From assembly GCA_009829735.1 (NCBI GenBank), contig CM020620.1:29110951-29174950 (forward strand): 64,000 nt of DNA, written 5' to 3'. Under the pieces are notes generated by a model that saw only the letters and a list, made by a program, of their open reading frames with translations, made no database searches and had not been told where the DNA came from. Source of the DNA: Pyropia yezoensis. Lineage: Eukaryota; Rhodophyta; Bangiophyceae; Bangiales; Bangiaceae. Both the position numbers and the translations under genes were made by a program. This document shows positions 1 to 10,734 of the stretch, piece after piece; position 1 is the first letter of the stretch; every line of letters begins with the position of its first letter.

Positions 1-2315
1 GTCCGGCTGAAGTATCCTACCGGACGTAGGTCCGGGATAACGTTATCGGTACCGATCAACGTCTCCCCCTGTAGCAGGGTGCATCCCACTTGGGTGTCGC
101 ACGCATCGACATCGATGACGAAGGTACCCCGTCGGTGCGGTAACGCAAGGACGGGTGGGGATAGTAGGGCTCGCTTCAGCGACTCGAATGCCTCCTCTTC
201 GCTAGGCGAAGGGGGTTGGAGTACCTTGGGCAGGGTACTGCTCGTAAGAACCGTTAACGGTTTAGCTATCCGAGCGAAGTCCTTGACGAACCGTCGGTAT
301 ACATTGCACATTCCCAGGAAGCTTTTGAGCTGCGTCTGGGTGTTAGGGAACCGGGCATCCCGGAGTGCCCGGGTACTGGCTTCGAGTACCCCTAGTTTAC
401 CAGGGGTTATCTGGTGGCCCAGATACTCGACCGTCTGTTGGAAGAAGGCGCACTTCTTCAGACGCAGGGTTACCCCGGCGTTCCTCAAGAGGGTGAGTAC
501 CTCGTCAACATGTTGCACATGGTCATCCATGTTACGCGAGAAGACGATGACGTCATCGAGGTACACTAGGCAGTTACGCCACTTCACCCCCGACAGTATA
601 ATGTCGATAGCCCGCTGGAATGTAGCGGGGGCATTGGACAATCCGAAGGGCATCCTTAGGAACTCGTACACTCCACTGTGACAGACGAATGCCGTCTTGG
701 GGATATCCTCGTCCGCCACCGGGATCTGCCAGTATCCGGCATTGCAGTCGATGGTGGTAAACACCGTAGCTTCCCCCAGGGAGTCGATGCATTCATCCAT
801 CCTTGGTAAAGGGTATGAGTCCTTCTTGGTAACCAAGTTGAGGCGTCGATAATCGATGCAAAACCGAGGGGTTTGATCCTTCTTCGGTACAATAACGACT
901 GGGGCACCCCACTCCGACATCGAAGGTCGGATCACCTTCGCTTCACTCATCCTCTTCACTTCTCCATCAACGATCTCTCGTTGCATAGGTCCCGCTCGGT
1001 GCGGTTGTGACCGGGCGGGGCGTGCGCCTGGTACCAGGTCAATACGATGTTGGGTTGCCCCAATGGTACCCAGGGCTCCGCCTGTCCACATGACGTCATG
1101 CTTTCTTAACATCCGTCGTACCCCTTCGGCTACGGAAGAAGGAAGGTGGTCGAGGTCAGCCTCGGCCAGTGCCTTCAATGCTTCTTGGTCCTTCGGCGGA
1201 ATATCCGCCGGTAATGATGGTCGACTAGGCTTCCCGTCATCGGGTTGCTGTTGCTCGGTGGTCTCGGCGACCGCCAGCACCTCAAGTGGGTCCACTTGAC
1301 CTTCCTTGTCAGGGGTAAGGATATCTCCTTCGTAGAGCTCGGCAATCCCGAGGATAGTTCCCTTCGGGAGGGTGACTGCCTTACGGCGATAGTTCGCCAT
1401 CACTAGGAGGGACGACCCTCCTGATGGGAGGTCTATGAGACCGTTGGCCATGGTCAACCCATGGCGCTTGTACGTCCGCAAGTTGGACTTGACTCTACAG
1501 ATGCCTGCGAGGTCACAGTTAACCGGGAGGACTGTCTCCGACAACGGCTCAAAGCGAGTTCGCTTTGCCAACCGAAGTGTCTTCGGCTCGACACTTGCGT
1601 ACACCTCAGCCACGTTAACGTGGCTCCCTTGTAGCGTCAGGTCCCTGACGATAGCCGTGTGTCCTCGCTTCGTCCCGTCGGCTTCTTGAAGCTCGACGGT
1701 CCTCCGGCCTGGCCGGATTGCATCAACGTGAACGTTGATGAAGGTGCACCCCAGTATGCAGGGCACCGATAGGGTCTCACACACCAGGAAGTCGACTTCC
1801 GTAGTGAGTTCCCCGATGGTCACCCGCAGCGACATCGCTGCAGTCGTACGAATGAGGCGACCATTCGCGTCCTTGATGGTGGGTCCCCGAGTCACTCTGA
1901 CTCGCGGAAGCCACTTGTCCGGGAGGGTATCCTTCCGGATAAGGTTGGGTCCAGCCCCTGTATCCAGTACAGGGTAGTACGATCGTGTCGACTGGGGGTC
2001 AACCCCCAGTGTGGCTGATACCTTGAAGTTCTCCAAGGTGAACAGTACGTGGCCTACCCCGATATCCGGTGTAGCTCGGGCATCCTGGACAGGGCCCTTG
2101 GCTGGTTCAACTTGACGGGACATCCCGTCCTCTCCTCCCAACCTTGGTGGTTGGTCATCAATCCCCTGACGCCGTGTCGTCGGGGCCGGAAGGTGTACCC
2201 GGGGGTTGATGCGGCGTCGGCTCAACCGCGCTCTCCGTGGGGCTTTCCCCGCGGTACTTCGGAGTGGCTTGCCTGGGTTACCCCAGCGCCCCCCGGTCAT
2301 CCTTCCTCTTACTCG
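1..2315 (-). CDS. pol: Pol polyprotein of element A, 3' part off window
   Basis: Ty3/gypsy pol reached by -1 frameshift from gag. Reading triplets from 2315 down to the window edge I found no stop. The aspartic protease motif LDTGAGPNLIRK is near 1945-1975. Reverse transcriptase follows, with FCIDYRRLN near 850, MPFGLSNAPATFQ near 640 and an intact YLDD box near 565. The tether and the start of RNase H (FVIDVDACDTQVGC) reach the left edge. The first in-frame ATG is at 2123, so internal initiation cannot be excluded. The order protease-RT-RNase H and the similarity to pol of element C (56950-60777) make the call secure. RNase H remainder, integrase and 3' LTR lie outside the window. Confidence 0.93.
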
Positions 2316-4492
2316 TTTCCCGCCCTTGGTAGGGTGCTGTCCGCCAGGCCATCCGGCTGAGGAGGTGCCTCCTCGACGGCCAGTACTCCACCTGGAGCTG
2401 GCTTCCTGCCCGGTGCGGGTCCGGGTGCTCTGGCGGGATACCCCCCTGTGGATGCCTTGCGTTGCGCCGCTGCCCTCCGAGACTCCTCGGGGATGAGTGG
2501 GCAGGAAGACACCCAGTGCTGGGGATCCCCACACAACATACATCCGGACGTGCCGGTCCCCCCTTGAGTTCGCATCGGGGTAGCCCCGTAGCTGCGGTTG
2601 CCTCCCTCGGGCGCCCGAGTGCCTGCTCCCTGGTAGGCCTTGGGTCCTTTGGTCAACAGGAACATGGACTCCCCCAACCGGTTGGGTCGGCCCGCAATCT
2701 GCGGAGGTGCCTCCGTGCGCACCGCCCATGTTGGCAAGGGTTGGTGAGGGTTACCCGTCACCGGGGAATACCCCGTAGTCCGCACATACGGGACGAGCCG
2801 TCCCGTTCCCTCGTTGACCTGGAACTGGGTCCCAGCCGGGGCGATGTACGCTACCGTACCGTGCTCATCAATCACCGGCGTCGCCGGTAGCAACAGGTGG
2901 CCCTGTTGGTCAACTAGAGGTTCATCCTCGCCCGTAGGGGTATGTTCGGTCGCCACCAGTACTGGTGCGGCCTTACGTTCCACCTTCTCTTGCCTCGGTA
3001 CCGGGGTAAGACTGGGTTTGCCTCCCTCACCCTTGGGCTTCGGGGCCAAGGTACATTCCGGGTGTAGCACCCTGTAGGCGTCCCCTAGGAACTTGTACAT
3101 GTGCATCAGTCGACTGAAGTTGGTCCGTGCCGTATTGGCTCCCCGTGCGGATATCCGCACGTAGTTGGGTACTCCTGCGAACAGGATGGCCCGTAGTTCC
3201 CCTTCACCGAGGAGCTTCCCCAGCTCGTAGTCGAGCTCTTGGATCCGGCGTCCAAACATCTCCTCATCCTCCCAGCTCTGGGCGGTGGCAGTGCGCAGGG
3301 CCCGGTAGTGGTCCTCGCACTTGTCCTCACTGAGGTAACTACTCAGCAGCTCCTTGAGAATCCCACGGTAATCCATGGGGGTGGCTGCGACCCTCATTCC
3401 CGGCATCGGGGATGCCTGGCGAAGAAGGCCTCGCACCCGTTCATCAACAAAGAACGGGAGGATCTCCAGCGCCAGCCCCTCGTTGACGAGCGCCTTGTCT
3501 GCGGCTGCCTTGAAGCTAGTCAAGAAGCCGATGACTGCCAACGGGTGTCCGTTTGGCCCCCCGAACATAGGGACTCCCTTCATAAGGGTCTGCATAGAGC
3601 GGATCGCCCGATGCGACGTATTACGCATCGATTCCGATGCGGTGGTAGAGCGGTCCTCCAAACGATAACGTTCGGGAGTCAAAACCGACCGGAAGACCTC
3701 GTTGGCGATCTCCGTGTCGGCGTCCTGGATATCCAGTCGCTTAGCTAGTTGATGAGCAAACTCATCGGACTCCATCCGCTTCAGTAGGCTCGCAGTTACC
3801 TGCGCGGTCATAGCTTCCACCACTGAAGATGGTACTTCAGGCGTCGGCACCTCGGGAACCCGAGTTGCCTGGCCTCCTTCGTCGTGGGGATACTGTGAGA
3901 GGGTACCCCCTCCGCCAATAACCGACTCTCCACCGGCGTAAGTATCCGCCGGGTCGTGTCCACGGAGTCCGCTTCGGGTGCTCCGAGCGTATTGCCCCGT
4001 GTGACTCCGTTCCAACTCTGCCGACGAGTCGGATCCATACCCCATTGTGTCCGGGGGTTGTCCAGGAGTAGCAACACCGGGGTTGACCCTGGTGGACTCC
4101 GAAAGTAGTCCGACCGTTTCGAACCGTACCGGTGTGCGAGGAACACGTCGGGGTCCCGTCGTGTGGCGTGTTGACATCAACACTGCCATTGCGTCCTCTG
4201 TCCGATCTTGACGGGCGTCGAGTCCGGAGAACCGGGCCTCGATGCGGGCCAATGATGCCATCAGGGAATCCCCTGGTGAAGGAGGCGGCGGAGTGAGGTC
4301 GGTCGATGACAGTTGAGGCGGACCCCCGCCTCCTGCCGTCCGAGCCGTGCCAAACGTCGATCCGGCACCGGAAAGCATTGGCGTCTCAATGTTGTCGATC
4401 GGGTTCCCGATCTCGGTTCCCGTAGTCACCTCCGGGGTCGGCGTCGACGCCGATCCGTCATCTTGAACGTTCCCCGTCTCTTGGGTAGACAT
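2309..4492 (-). CDS. gag: Gag polyprotein of element A
   Basis: Structural protein of a Ty3/gypsy element, expected to form the virus-like particle and bind the RNA. The ATG is at 4492; the frame stays open to 4498, but that upstream codon is GTG. A capsid-like block in the middle of the protein (FGGPNGHPLAVIGFLTSFK and onward) matches the gags of B, C and D. A CCHC zinc knuckle with C-x2-C-x4-H-x4-C spacing (CMLCGDPQHWVSSC) lies near residue 650. The N-terminal third is Ser/Thr/Pro-rich and low complexity. The frame ends in Gly-Asn-Glu and TAA, with the slippery site GGGAAAC across the last sense codons. The closest relative in the window is gag B (50171-52217). Confidence 0.92.
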   Translation of the reverse strand: MSTQETGNVQDDGSASTPTPEVTTGTEIGNPIDNIETPMLSGAGSTFGTARTAGGGGPPQLSSTDLTPPPPSPGDSLMASLARIEARFSGLDARQDRTEDAMAVLMSTRHTTGPRRVPRTPVRFETVGLLSESTRVNPGVATPGQPPDTMGYGSDSSAELERSHTGQYARSTRSGLRGHDPADTYAGGESVIGGGGTLSQYPHDEGGQATRVPEVPTPEVPSSVVEAMTAQVTASLLKRMESDEFAHQLAKRLDIQDADTEIANEVFRSVLTPERYRLEDRSTTASESMRNTSHRAIRSMQTLMKGVPMFGGPNGHPLAVIGFLTSFKAAADKALVNEGLALEILPFFVDERVRGLLRQASPMPGMRVAATPMDYRGILKELLSSYLSEDKCEDHYRALRTATAQSWEDEEMFGRRIQELDYELGKLLGEGELRAILFAGVPNYVRISARGANTARTNFSRLMHMYKFLGDAYRVLHPECTLAPKPKGEGGKPSLTPVPRQEKVERKAAPVLVATEHTPTGEDEPLVDQQGHLLLPATPVIDEHGTVAYIAPAGTQFQVNEGTGRLVPYVRTTGYSPVTGNPHQPLPTWAVRTEAPPQIAGRPNRLGESMFLLTKGPKAYQGAGTRAPEGGNRSYGATPMRTQGGTGTSGCMLCGDPQHWVSSCPLIPEESRRAAAQRKASTGGYPARAPGPAPGRKPAPGGVLAVEEAPPQPDGLADSTLPRAGNE
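2315..2321 (-). promoter_or_regulatory. Predicted -1 ribosomal frameshift site G GGA AAC
   Basis: The minus strand carries GGGAAAC set in the gag frame as G GGA AAC, followed by GAG TAA. This is a canonical X XXY YYZ heptamer, and pol is open in exactly the -1 frame from here through the protease ATG at 2123 with no stop. Element C has the same heptamer at the same place (56941-56947). A downstream pseudoknot was not tested. Confidence 0.8.
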
Positions 4493-4698
4493 AGTCACAA
4501 TCAGTCAACCGACGTAACAATCACCACGAATAAGAGAGCGAGGGGGTAGATTGGGGAGAGTAACAGTAGATCACAGTCAAAGGTAAAAACTCAACACAAT
4601 CGATCAGGTCGCAACACCACGAGTACAAGAAAAGGACCGGATCCCTATCCGTGTGCCAGGGCCGAAGACGGCGTCACCACAAGGGTGACGGAAACCCG

Positions 4699-4716
4699 TC
4701 CCCTGCTGCTCCACCA
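4699..4716 (-). other. Primer-binding site of element A
   Basis: The minus strand reads TGGTGGAGCAGCAGGGGA, which is complementary to a tRNA 3' end finishing in CCA. The same 18 bases follow the LTRs of elements C and D, and a matching site follows that of B. The primer tRNA was not identified. Confidence 0.85.
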
Positions 4717-4717
4717 A

Positions 4718-5080
4718 TGTAGCACAATAGGGATCCGTCGCACGTCCACTCTCAGGGAACACTCACCAAGGGGGATCGGCACCAACGTCACCGGGAGGCC
4801 AAGGTTGCTGTCCTTGGAGCGCAAGCCACGGGACCAAGATGGGAGCCCAAATGGGAGGGGTTTGTTGTTCTACCTTGGCCGGCGGTGGATTCGCCACCGG
4901 CCCCCTCGTTATAAACCCTCGGAGACACTACTAACTACCCTCCACCCCAAGATGCAAGTCCCTCTGGTCATACGTAACTTATAGATACCGTGACCAGTAC
5001 GGACTCTCAAATTGAAAGTTAAGGGTGAGAAGTAGCCCCCCTAATATTAGGGTTACAATACGGCCAACCATATTGCTACA
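4718..5080 (-). repeat. 5' LTR of element A (363 bp)
   Basis: On the minus strand the LTR begins TGTAGCAATATGG and ends in GCTACA, giving a six-base terminal inverted repeat TGTAGC/GCTACA. It is collinear and highly similar to the LTR of element B at 52444-52805, including the blocks around 4750-4840 and 4910-5000. The primer-binding site lies one base beyond its 3' end. Confidence 0.9.
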
Positions 5081-5244
5081 CCGACGTCCGCAAAATGTCA
5101 GGGATACAGCGTGGTGTCGCCCAGGGTAGTGGGGAATTGATGTGTCTTGGGGGGAGTTATCGGGGCCGGACATGTAAGGAGAGGTCCCAGTCCATATCCC
5201 CTGGGTTCCGGGTGGCGATTTAAGGGGCAAATCTTTAAACCTCC
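5081..5244 (-). repeat. 3' LTR stub of element E1
   Basis: Direct copy of 11491-11655 with few differences, lying directly after the pol frame and its purine-rich tract. The rest of this LTR has been displaced by element A. Confidence 0.85.
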
Positions 5245-5250
5245 CCCCCC

Positions 5251-8200
5251 TTAGGACGCGCGTCGAAGAAACGCGTCTAAAACTTCAGGGGCGTTCACAA
5301 GGCCTTGCTTTGTCAGCCAAGAGTTCTCGCTGATGTCGCAGCCTTTCCATTTGACGAGGTACTGCAGTCGTCCACGGCGCTTTCGTGACCGTATAATGGA
5401 GTCCACTTCATACTCGACCGAGCCATCCGGAAATGCAACCGGGGGTGGAACGGGTGGATCAGCGCGGCACGGCTTCAGGAGGCTGGCATGGAAGGCGCTG
5501 TGAACTCTGCGATCGAGGACAGCTTGAGGAAGATCGAGACGGAACGTGACGTCATTGATGCTCTCCGTGACTTTGTAGGGTCCGGAGTATTTTGGCATCA
5601 GCTTACGAGCGCCTTGAAAAGCGTCGGGCAAGAGGTTGTCGGTGCTGAGGAGTACGTGGTCGCCCACAGCGATTGTGCATGGTCGGCGATGACGGTTTGC
5701 GTACGCCGCGCGCGTCTCATTGGCGCTCTTGATGGCGGCGATAGCCGTCTTTTGAGCATCGTGGAGGCTGGATAGCCAATCCGACACAGCAGGAAGATTT
5801 GAGTCCCTGCTGTCGAGGATGTCCATAGGCACGGTCCTTGGGTCAAACCCGTAGTTCAAGAAAAATGGGGAGTACGTGGTTACGGCATTAGGCGACCGGT
5901 TGTACGCAACTTCCGCGCCAACGAGGAGAAGATCCCAGTCGCCTTGATGATGGTTGACGAAGTTTCTGAGGATTTCTTCAATTTTCTTGTTCATAATCCC
6001 AGTTTGGCCGTCCGTCTGCGGGTGGTAGGCCGATGAGGCTTTGATCTTGACCTTGAGGATCTTTGTCAGTGACCGCCAGAAGTTGGAGAAAAAGATGGGG
6101 TCGCAGTCACCGACGACTTCTTGAGGTAGGCCGTGGTTGTGATAGACGTGATCGTGGTAAAGCTGGGCTGTGACCGGCGCTGTACATTCCGGCTTCATTG
6201 GTGCCAGGCGAATCATCTTGGTGAGTCGGTCAACAACGACATAAATGCCGTTGTGGCCTCGTGGTGTCAGTGGCAGTGGGGTGATGAAGTCCATGGAGAC
6301 ACTTGCCCATCTTTGGCTTGGGGGTTAGAGTGGTTTGAGATGACCCAGAGGTGAATGAGTGCTAGCCTTGTTCCGCTGGCACGAATCACATGATTGTACG
6401 TATCTTTGGATGTCCTGCCGCATAGACTTCCAGTACTAATTGGAAGCAACGGCCTTGGTGGTTTTCTTCACTCCCATGTGCCCTTGGCACGGGACGTCGT
6501 GGTAGTCGTGGAGGAGTCTTTTGCGTAGAGTACCAGCGGGGATGCACGTACGGTCACCTCGTTTCAACAACTTCATATGAAACCGGTAGGGAGATACCGG
6601 GTCCTTGGCTAGGTCGGCAAATTCGGGGTCCCCTTTGTACTCTTGTTCTAGGGTGGCAAGGTCTTGATCACTTTGGTTGATGGTCATGAGGTTGTTGATT
6701 TCAGTTTTCTTGAGGGTTTCGTCAATGGTCTTGGTCAGCACGCGACTAAGGAGATCTTGGTTGGGTTCGTGCTTGTCAGGGGCATCTTGGGGTTGCCTGG
6801 AAAGGGCATCAGCTACGGCGTTGGAGATGCCTTTGATCGGGACAATCTTGAACTGGAATTGGTCCAGAAGTTCAAGCCACTTGACTTGGCGGTCGTTCAG
6901 CCTTTCTTGGGTTCGCAGGTATCTCAGGGACTCGTGGTCGGTATGGACCTCAAAGGGTCTTCCGTGGAGGTAGCAGCGCCAGTGCCGGATGGCTTGGACC
7001 ACTGCGAGCAGCTCACGTTCGCGGATGCTGTAGCGTTGTTCGTGGATATTCAAGGTCAGGGAGAAGAATGCCACTGGACGCCGTCCCTTTCCGTCGTCTT
7101 GTTCGAGGACTGCGCCAATAGCATACCCGCTGGCATCAGTAGACACGTAGATGGGATATCGTTTGTCAAAAGGCCTTAGTACCGGTGCACTTGCTGTCGG
7201 AGTCCGCAGCTGCTCGAAGGCTTTTTGGGCGTCCGGCGTCCACTCAAAGTCGACCTTCCCCGTCAACCTCGTAAGAGGGGTAGCAACTGCGGCCATTCCC
7301 TTGATAAATCGGCGATAGAAGATGACTATACCGAGGAAGGACTGCACGTCCTTCTTGCTCTTGGGGATTGCCCACGTCCGAATGGCTTGGACCTTCTGGT
7401 CCTCCATGGAAAAGCCTGCGTCAGATATGACGTGGCCGAGGTAATCGACAGTGGTTCGAGCGAATTGGCACTTACTTGCCTTGGCGTAAAGCTTGTGGTC
7501 TCGTAGCTTGGCCAGGGTTTTTCTCAGGTGCTTGAGATGATCCTCGTAGGTTTCGCTGTAGACCAAAATGTCTTCTCAGTAGACGAAGATGAAGTCGTAC
7601 AGGTAGGGTCTGAACACATCGTTCATTAAGTTCATGAAGACTGCGGGGGCGTTCGTCAGTCCGAAGGGTAGCACAGTAAACTCGTAGAATCCATACTTGG
7701 TCCGGAACGCCGTCAATGGGATGGTGTCATGGTCCAGCCGGATCTGGTGGTAGCCAGAGCGGAGGTCAATCTTCGTGAAATACTTGGCCTTTCGTAGTTG
7801 ATCAAAGATGTCATCGATACGTGGTAGAGGATACGCATTCTTGATGGTGGCCTTGTTCAATGCTCGGTAGTCGATGCACATCCGCCAGCCGCCGTCCTTC
7901 TTTGCCGCAAATAGAACGGAGGAGCCCCTTGGTGAGGCACTTGGCTGGATGAATCCCTTCCGAATCAGGGTCGCAAGTTGCGTCTTGAGTTCATCGAGTT
8001 CCCACTCGGAGAGGCGGTAAATACCGCTGCGACGTGGTTCAGCGTCGTCGGTCAGCTTGATGCTAAACTTGTGACTACGCTCGGGAGGGAGTCCGTCCGG
8101 AAGCTCAGCCGGGAAGACGTCAGCGTACTCCTTGAGAATCTGTTGGACTTCATTTTTGTCTTCAGCTTCTCCCATAATGATGGAGTTGCTGTCAAAGCTT

Positions 8201-8679
8201 CTTGAGGGGTCTTCAGACTGCAGGTAGATGGCGAATACAGGGGTCCTTTGGATGAGGTCACGTGCGAGTCGTTGCCGGCTAATGAGGCCCTCCGGTTTCT
8301 TGAGGGAGGCGGTGATAGAAATATTCTTGTGGTTGAACTTAAAGGATATCTTGTTCTTCTTGTTGTTGATCTTGGCGCCCTTGTCATCGCGCCATTTCTT
8401 ACCGAGGATAACGTCGTACGCACTGAGGTCGCATACGGTGAACCGTAGTCGTTCTTGGTAAAGGCCGATGTGAATCTCTAAGGGTTCAATGGTTTCAGCG
8501 AGTACATGGGAACGTCCATCGGGCATGTTTGCCGCGAAGTCCGTTTCAGTGGTCTTGACATTCAGGGTCTTCATGAGGCGCCTGGAGACGACGTTGATGG
8601 GAGACCCGTCGTCGAACAGCACCTTCACAACATGGCCATTGACAGAAGCAGTAGAAAGCAGTAGCCCGAGACGGGGCCT
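5251..8679 (-). pseudogene. pol: Pol of chromovirus E1 (protease, RT, RNase H, integrase, chromodomain), inactivated
   Basis: One minus-strand frame carries all domains. Protease has [11 protein letters not shown] where DTG/DSG is expected. RT has MCIDYRALN and [13 protein letters not shown], but the YxDD box is broken: a TGA at 7576-7578 replaces the residue after Tyr and the first Asp is Glu. RNase H has YVSTDASGYAIGAVL, HTDHESLRYL and NAVADALSR. Integrase has MDFITPLP and the second Asp (VGDCDP), but the catalytic Glu of DD35E is Gly (HPQTDGQTG). A chromodomain with YLVKWKG follows at the C-terminus. More stops lie at 8680-8682 (TGA), 6436-6438 (TAG) and 6325-6327 (TAA). Clearly a dead copy. 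Confidence 0.93.
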
Positions 8680-8749
8680 TCAAAGGGTGACGATTTGTTT
8701 TCCGGAACCAAAGGAGCATCTTTCACCGTTGTTGACGACGGTTGCTGCT

Positions 8750-9628
8750 TCAGTTCCGCTGGCATTTTGGGCAGTCCTTTGCCAGGTGCCCCTTTTCGCG
8801 ACAGCGGAGGCAGAGTCCCTCGCGCATACAGCGCTGGCGCTCCTCGGGCGTGAGCTTCTCGACCTTGATGCTGGAAATGTCCATGGGGACGACACCCGTC
8901 GCAGACGGCTTCCCAGAGGTGCTGCTGAGGTTGTTCGTGAAGCGCGAGGCTCCAGCCTTGGCAGCTTCTACGCGCAGGGCGTCTGTCATTAGAGGCTCGA
9001 GTTCAGTGTAGTTCTTGAGGCACAGTGCCTGCCAGATGTCCCGCTTCAGACCTCGCGTGTAGCGGTCAATCTTTTCCGCTTCAGTGATGTCTGGGATGTC
9101 CACGACGACGCTCAGGAAAGCCTTGTTAAACGTCCCGACGTCCTTAATCTGTCGCCATGCGTGCAGCTTGTCCCGTGCCGCCTGCGTCTTGTTCAGGGGA
9201 CTGAAGCGCCGGATGAGTGCAGCACGGAAGGCGTCCCAGCTCGAAACGTCTGTAGTCTGACTATAGGTATGGCACCAGTTGAACGCTTCTCCATCGAGAT
9301 AGGTGCAAGCGACACGACACGCTTCGGCGGGTTCACTCAGCCGGACGTAGGAGTCCATGTGGGAGCACCACGCTTCAATGGTCCCGGGTTTGTCAGAGAA
9401 CAGCCCGGGCTTGTTCGGCCGCGCGGGTTTTGCGGTCTCGCGGGCTGCTTTCGCCTTGGTCTCGGCGAGCTGCTGCTTCGTGTCTTCCAATTCCACCTTG
9501 TGTGCCTCGAGCTCGACACGCATTTGCGTCACAAATGTCGTAAGCTGATTCCATGCCTCGACACTGGGGATGCCGGATGTCGACCCAGAAGTGACCGGGG
9601 TCCCGCCAGCAATACTCGAGGGGTCCAT
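8750..9628 (-). CDS. gag: Gag of element E1
   Basis: The frame starts with ATG at 9628 and runs 292 codons. An N-terminal Glu/Lys/Gln-rich helical stretch (about residues 45-70) is followed by a retrotransposon capsid domain (AWCSHMDSYVRL through RFSPLN and WRQIKDVGTFN) and a C-terminal CCHC knuckle CLRCREKGHLAKDC. The E2 gag is a clear but diverged homologue. The pol frame overlaps the gag end in the +1 frame (open back to about 8895), so a +1 shift, as in Ty3, is the likely link. Gag has no stop and is the best preserved part of E1. Confidence 0.9.
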   Translation of the reverse strand: MDPSSIAGGTPVTSGSTSGIPSVEAWNQLTTFVTQMRVELEAHKVELEDTKQQLAETKAKAARETAKPARPNKPGLFSDKPGTIEAWCSHMDSYVRLSEPAEACRVACTYLDGEAFNWCHTYSQTTDVSSWDAFRAALIRRFSPLNKTQAARDKLHAWRQIKDVGTFNKAFLSVVVDIPDITEAEKIDRYTRGLKRDIWQALCLKNYTELEPLMTDALRVEAAKAGASRFTNNLSSTSGKPSATGVVPMDISSIKVEKLTPEERQRCMREGLCLRCREKGHLAKDCPKCQRN

Positions 9629-9926
9629 CGTTTCCAGGAGTTAACTCCAGGAGTTACAATTTCACCGGACAGAGCGACCTGGACTTACAAGAAATGCCCA
9701 GTCGAACTCCGGATAGATTTGAGTAAGAAATTTGGTCAAGCAACGTAGTGGCGCGCGACAATTGGTCAAGTGCCGAGGGATCGCGGTGACGAGATCAAGA
9801 GCGTGCAACACTATTTCGTTAAATCCAATCACAAGCAAATCGCTCGAGGGCGCGCAATCGGATTTTCGGTCGGCTTCCGCGCTCGGGCCCGAGTCGGTCT
9901 CGTCGGATTCTCACGCGGGGGGGAGA

Positions 9927-10388
9927 TCAGAGGGGGAAAATCGGGCTCTCGCGGTAGATCAATGGAGGTTGGCAATCGGTGCCCCGCGCCAGCTGGCGGT
10001 GGTGCGCCTTGCCACGCAAGTGGCTTTCAAATTGAATCACCGAATCAAATTCACGCCCACAGGGATCGCAGCGTGGGAGAGTGGAAGGGCGGTTGACAGT
10101 ATTGCGATGCCGACGTGAGTTGCGATGGTCGCGCAACACCGATAGGCTGTTGCACGTCACACCGCAGGGCTTACACTGGTGTGTGCCCAGTGGGATGCGG
10201 CGGGCCTTGGCGATTCGGCGCTGTTCGCGCTGTTCCACCGCCCGCGCGGTGGTCGGCTGCGTGCCCCCGGGTGGTGGTGCCCTCCCACGGGGCCGCGTGC
10301 CGACGGACTGCCGCGTGCCGACGAGCCGCGCGCTGTACCAGCGCCGCGGATCGTCGGGGGTGCGCGGGTCGTCGGGGGTGCGCGGGTC
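9927..10388 (-). CDS. Double C2H2 zinc-finger ORF upstream of gag in E1
   Basis: The frame encodes two fingers with identical C-x2-C-x12-H-x5-H spacing, starting CKPCGVTC and CDPCGREF. That spacing is typical of U1/matrin/JAZ-type fingers, which in known proteins often bind RNA, including double-stranded RNA. Basic residues precede and separate the fingers. The frame is open from 10388 to the stop at 9927 but contains no ATG, so translation needs an upstream spliced exon, a non-AUG start or a frameshift, or the frame has decayed. It lies 5' of gag on the same strand, and element E2 has a homologue in the same place. No such ORF is part of standard Ty3/gypsy elements; its function is unknown. 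Confidence 0.7.
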   Translation of the reverse strand, partial: DPRTPDDPRTPDDPRRWYSARLVGTRQSVGTRPRGRAPPPGGTQPTTARAVEQREQRRIAKARRIPLGTHQCKPCGVTCNSLSVLRDHRNSRRHRNTVNRPSTLPRCDPCGREFDSVIQFESHLRGKAHHRQLARGTDCQPPLIYRESPIFPL

Positions 10389-10714
10389 TCAGGGTTTCCA
10401 CGTGACGTGGCCACCGTGTTGCGGGCCGTCGTGCCGGAGGATGCCGACGCGGCCGCCACAGCCGAGGAAGAATATTCGGAACCTGATTTGGAACTCACTG
10501 GGATTCAACAATCGGTTGACCAAAAAGAAAAATTCCGTGACATCAAGCGCGATGGCAGTGTCAGGGAAATATTCTTTCGGTTTGATTCGTGGAACCCACT
10601 GCGTTTGTATTACAATGCCCGTGGCAAGCCGAACGCAGGGGGCAACACGACGTCACAATCGCAGGGAGGTCCAAATCACGCACGGAATCGCAGTCACCGC
10701 CAGGTAGAAAGTCG

Positions 10715-10732
10715 AACAATCGGAAGCTACCA
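10715..10732 (-). other. Candidate primer-binding site of element E1
   Basis: The minus strand reads TGGTAGCTTCCGATTG after the LTR, complementary to a tRNA ending GAAGCTACCA. Element E2 has TCGTAGCTTC at the matching place, one base different in the first ten. This is a different primer from that used by elements A-D. Confidence 0.5.
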
Positions 10733-10734
10733 CA

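Larger units (their letters stand above)
1..5080 (-). mobile_element. Ty3/gypsy LTR retrotransposon A, left end off window
   Basis: Seen: read on the minus strand the order is 5' LTR (5080-4718), primer-binding site, gag, slippery heptamer and pol, with pol open to the left edge of the window. The right LTR end abuts sequence (from 5081) that is continuous in the other LTR of element E1 near 11.49 kb, so A inserted into the 3' LTR of E1. The 5 bases at 5081-5085 are the expected target duplication; the partner lies outside the window. No stop was found in gag or in the visible pol, so A looks recent. Element B at 50-52.8 kb is a close relative. Confidence 0.93.

Noticed and set aside
6664-7179. 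Plus-strand frames across element E1
   Set aside because: Shadows of the minus-strand RT and RNase H frame.
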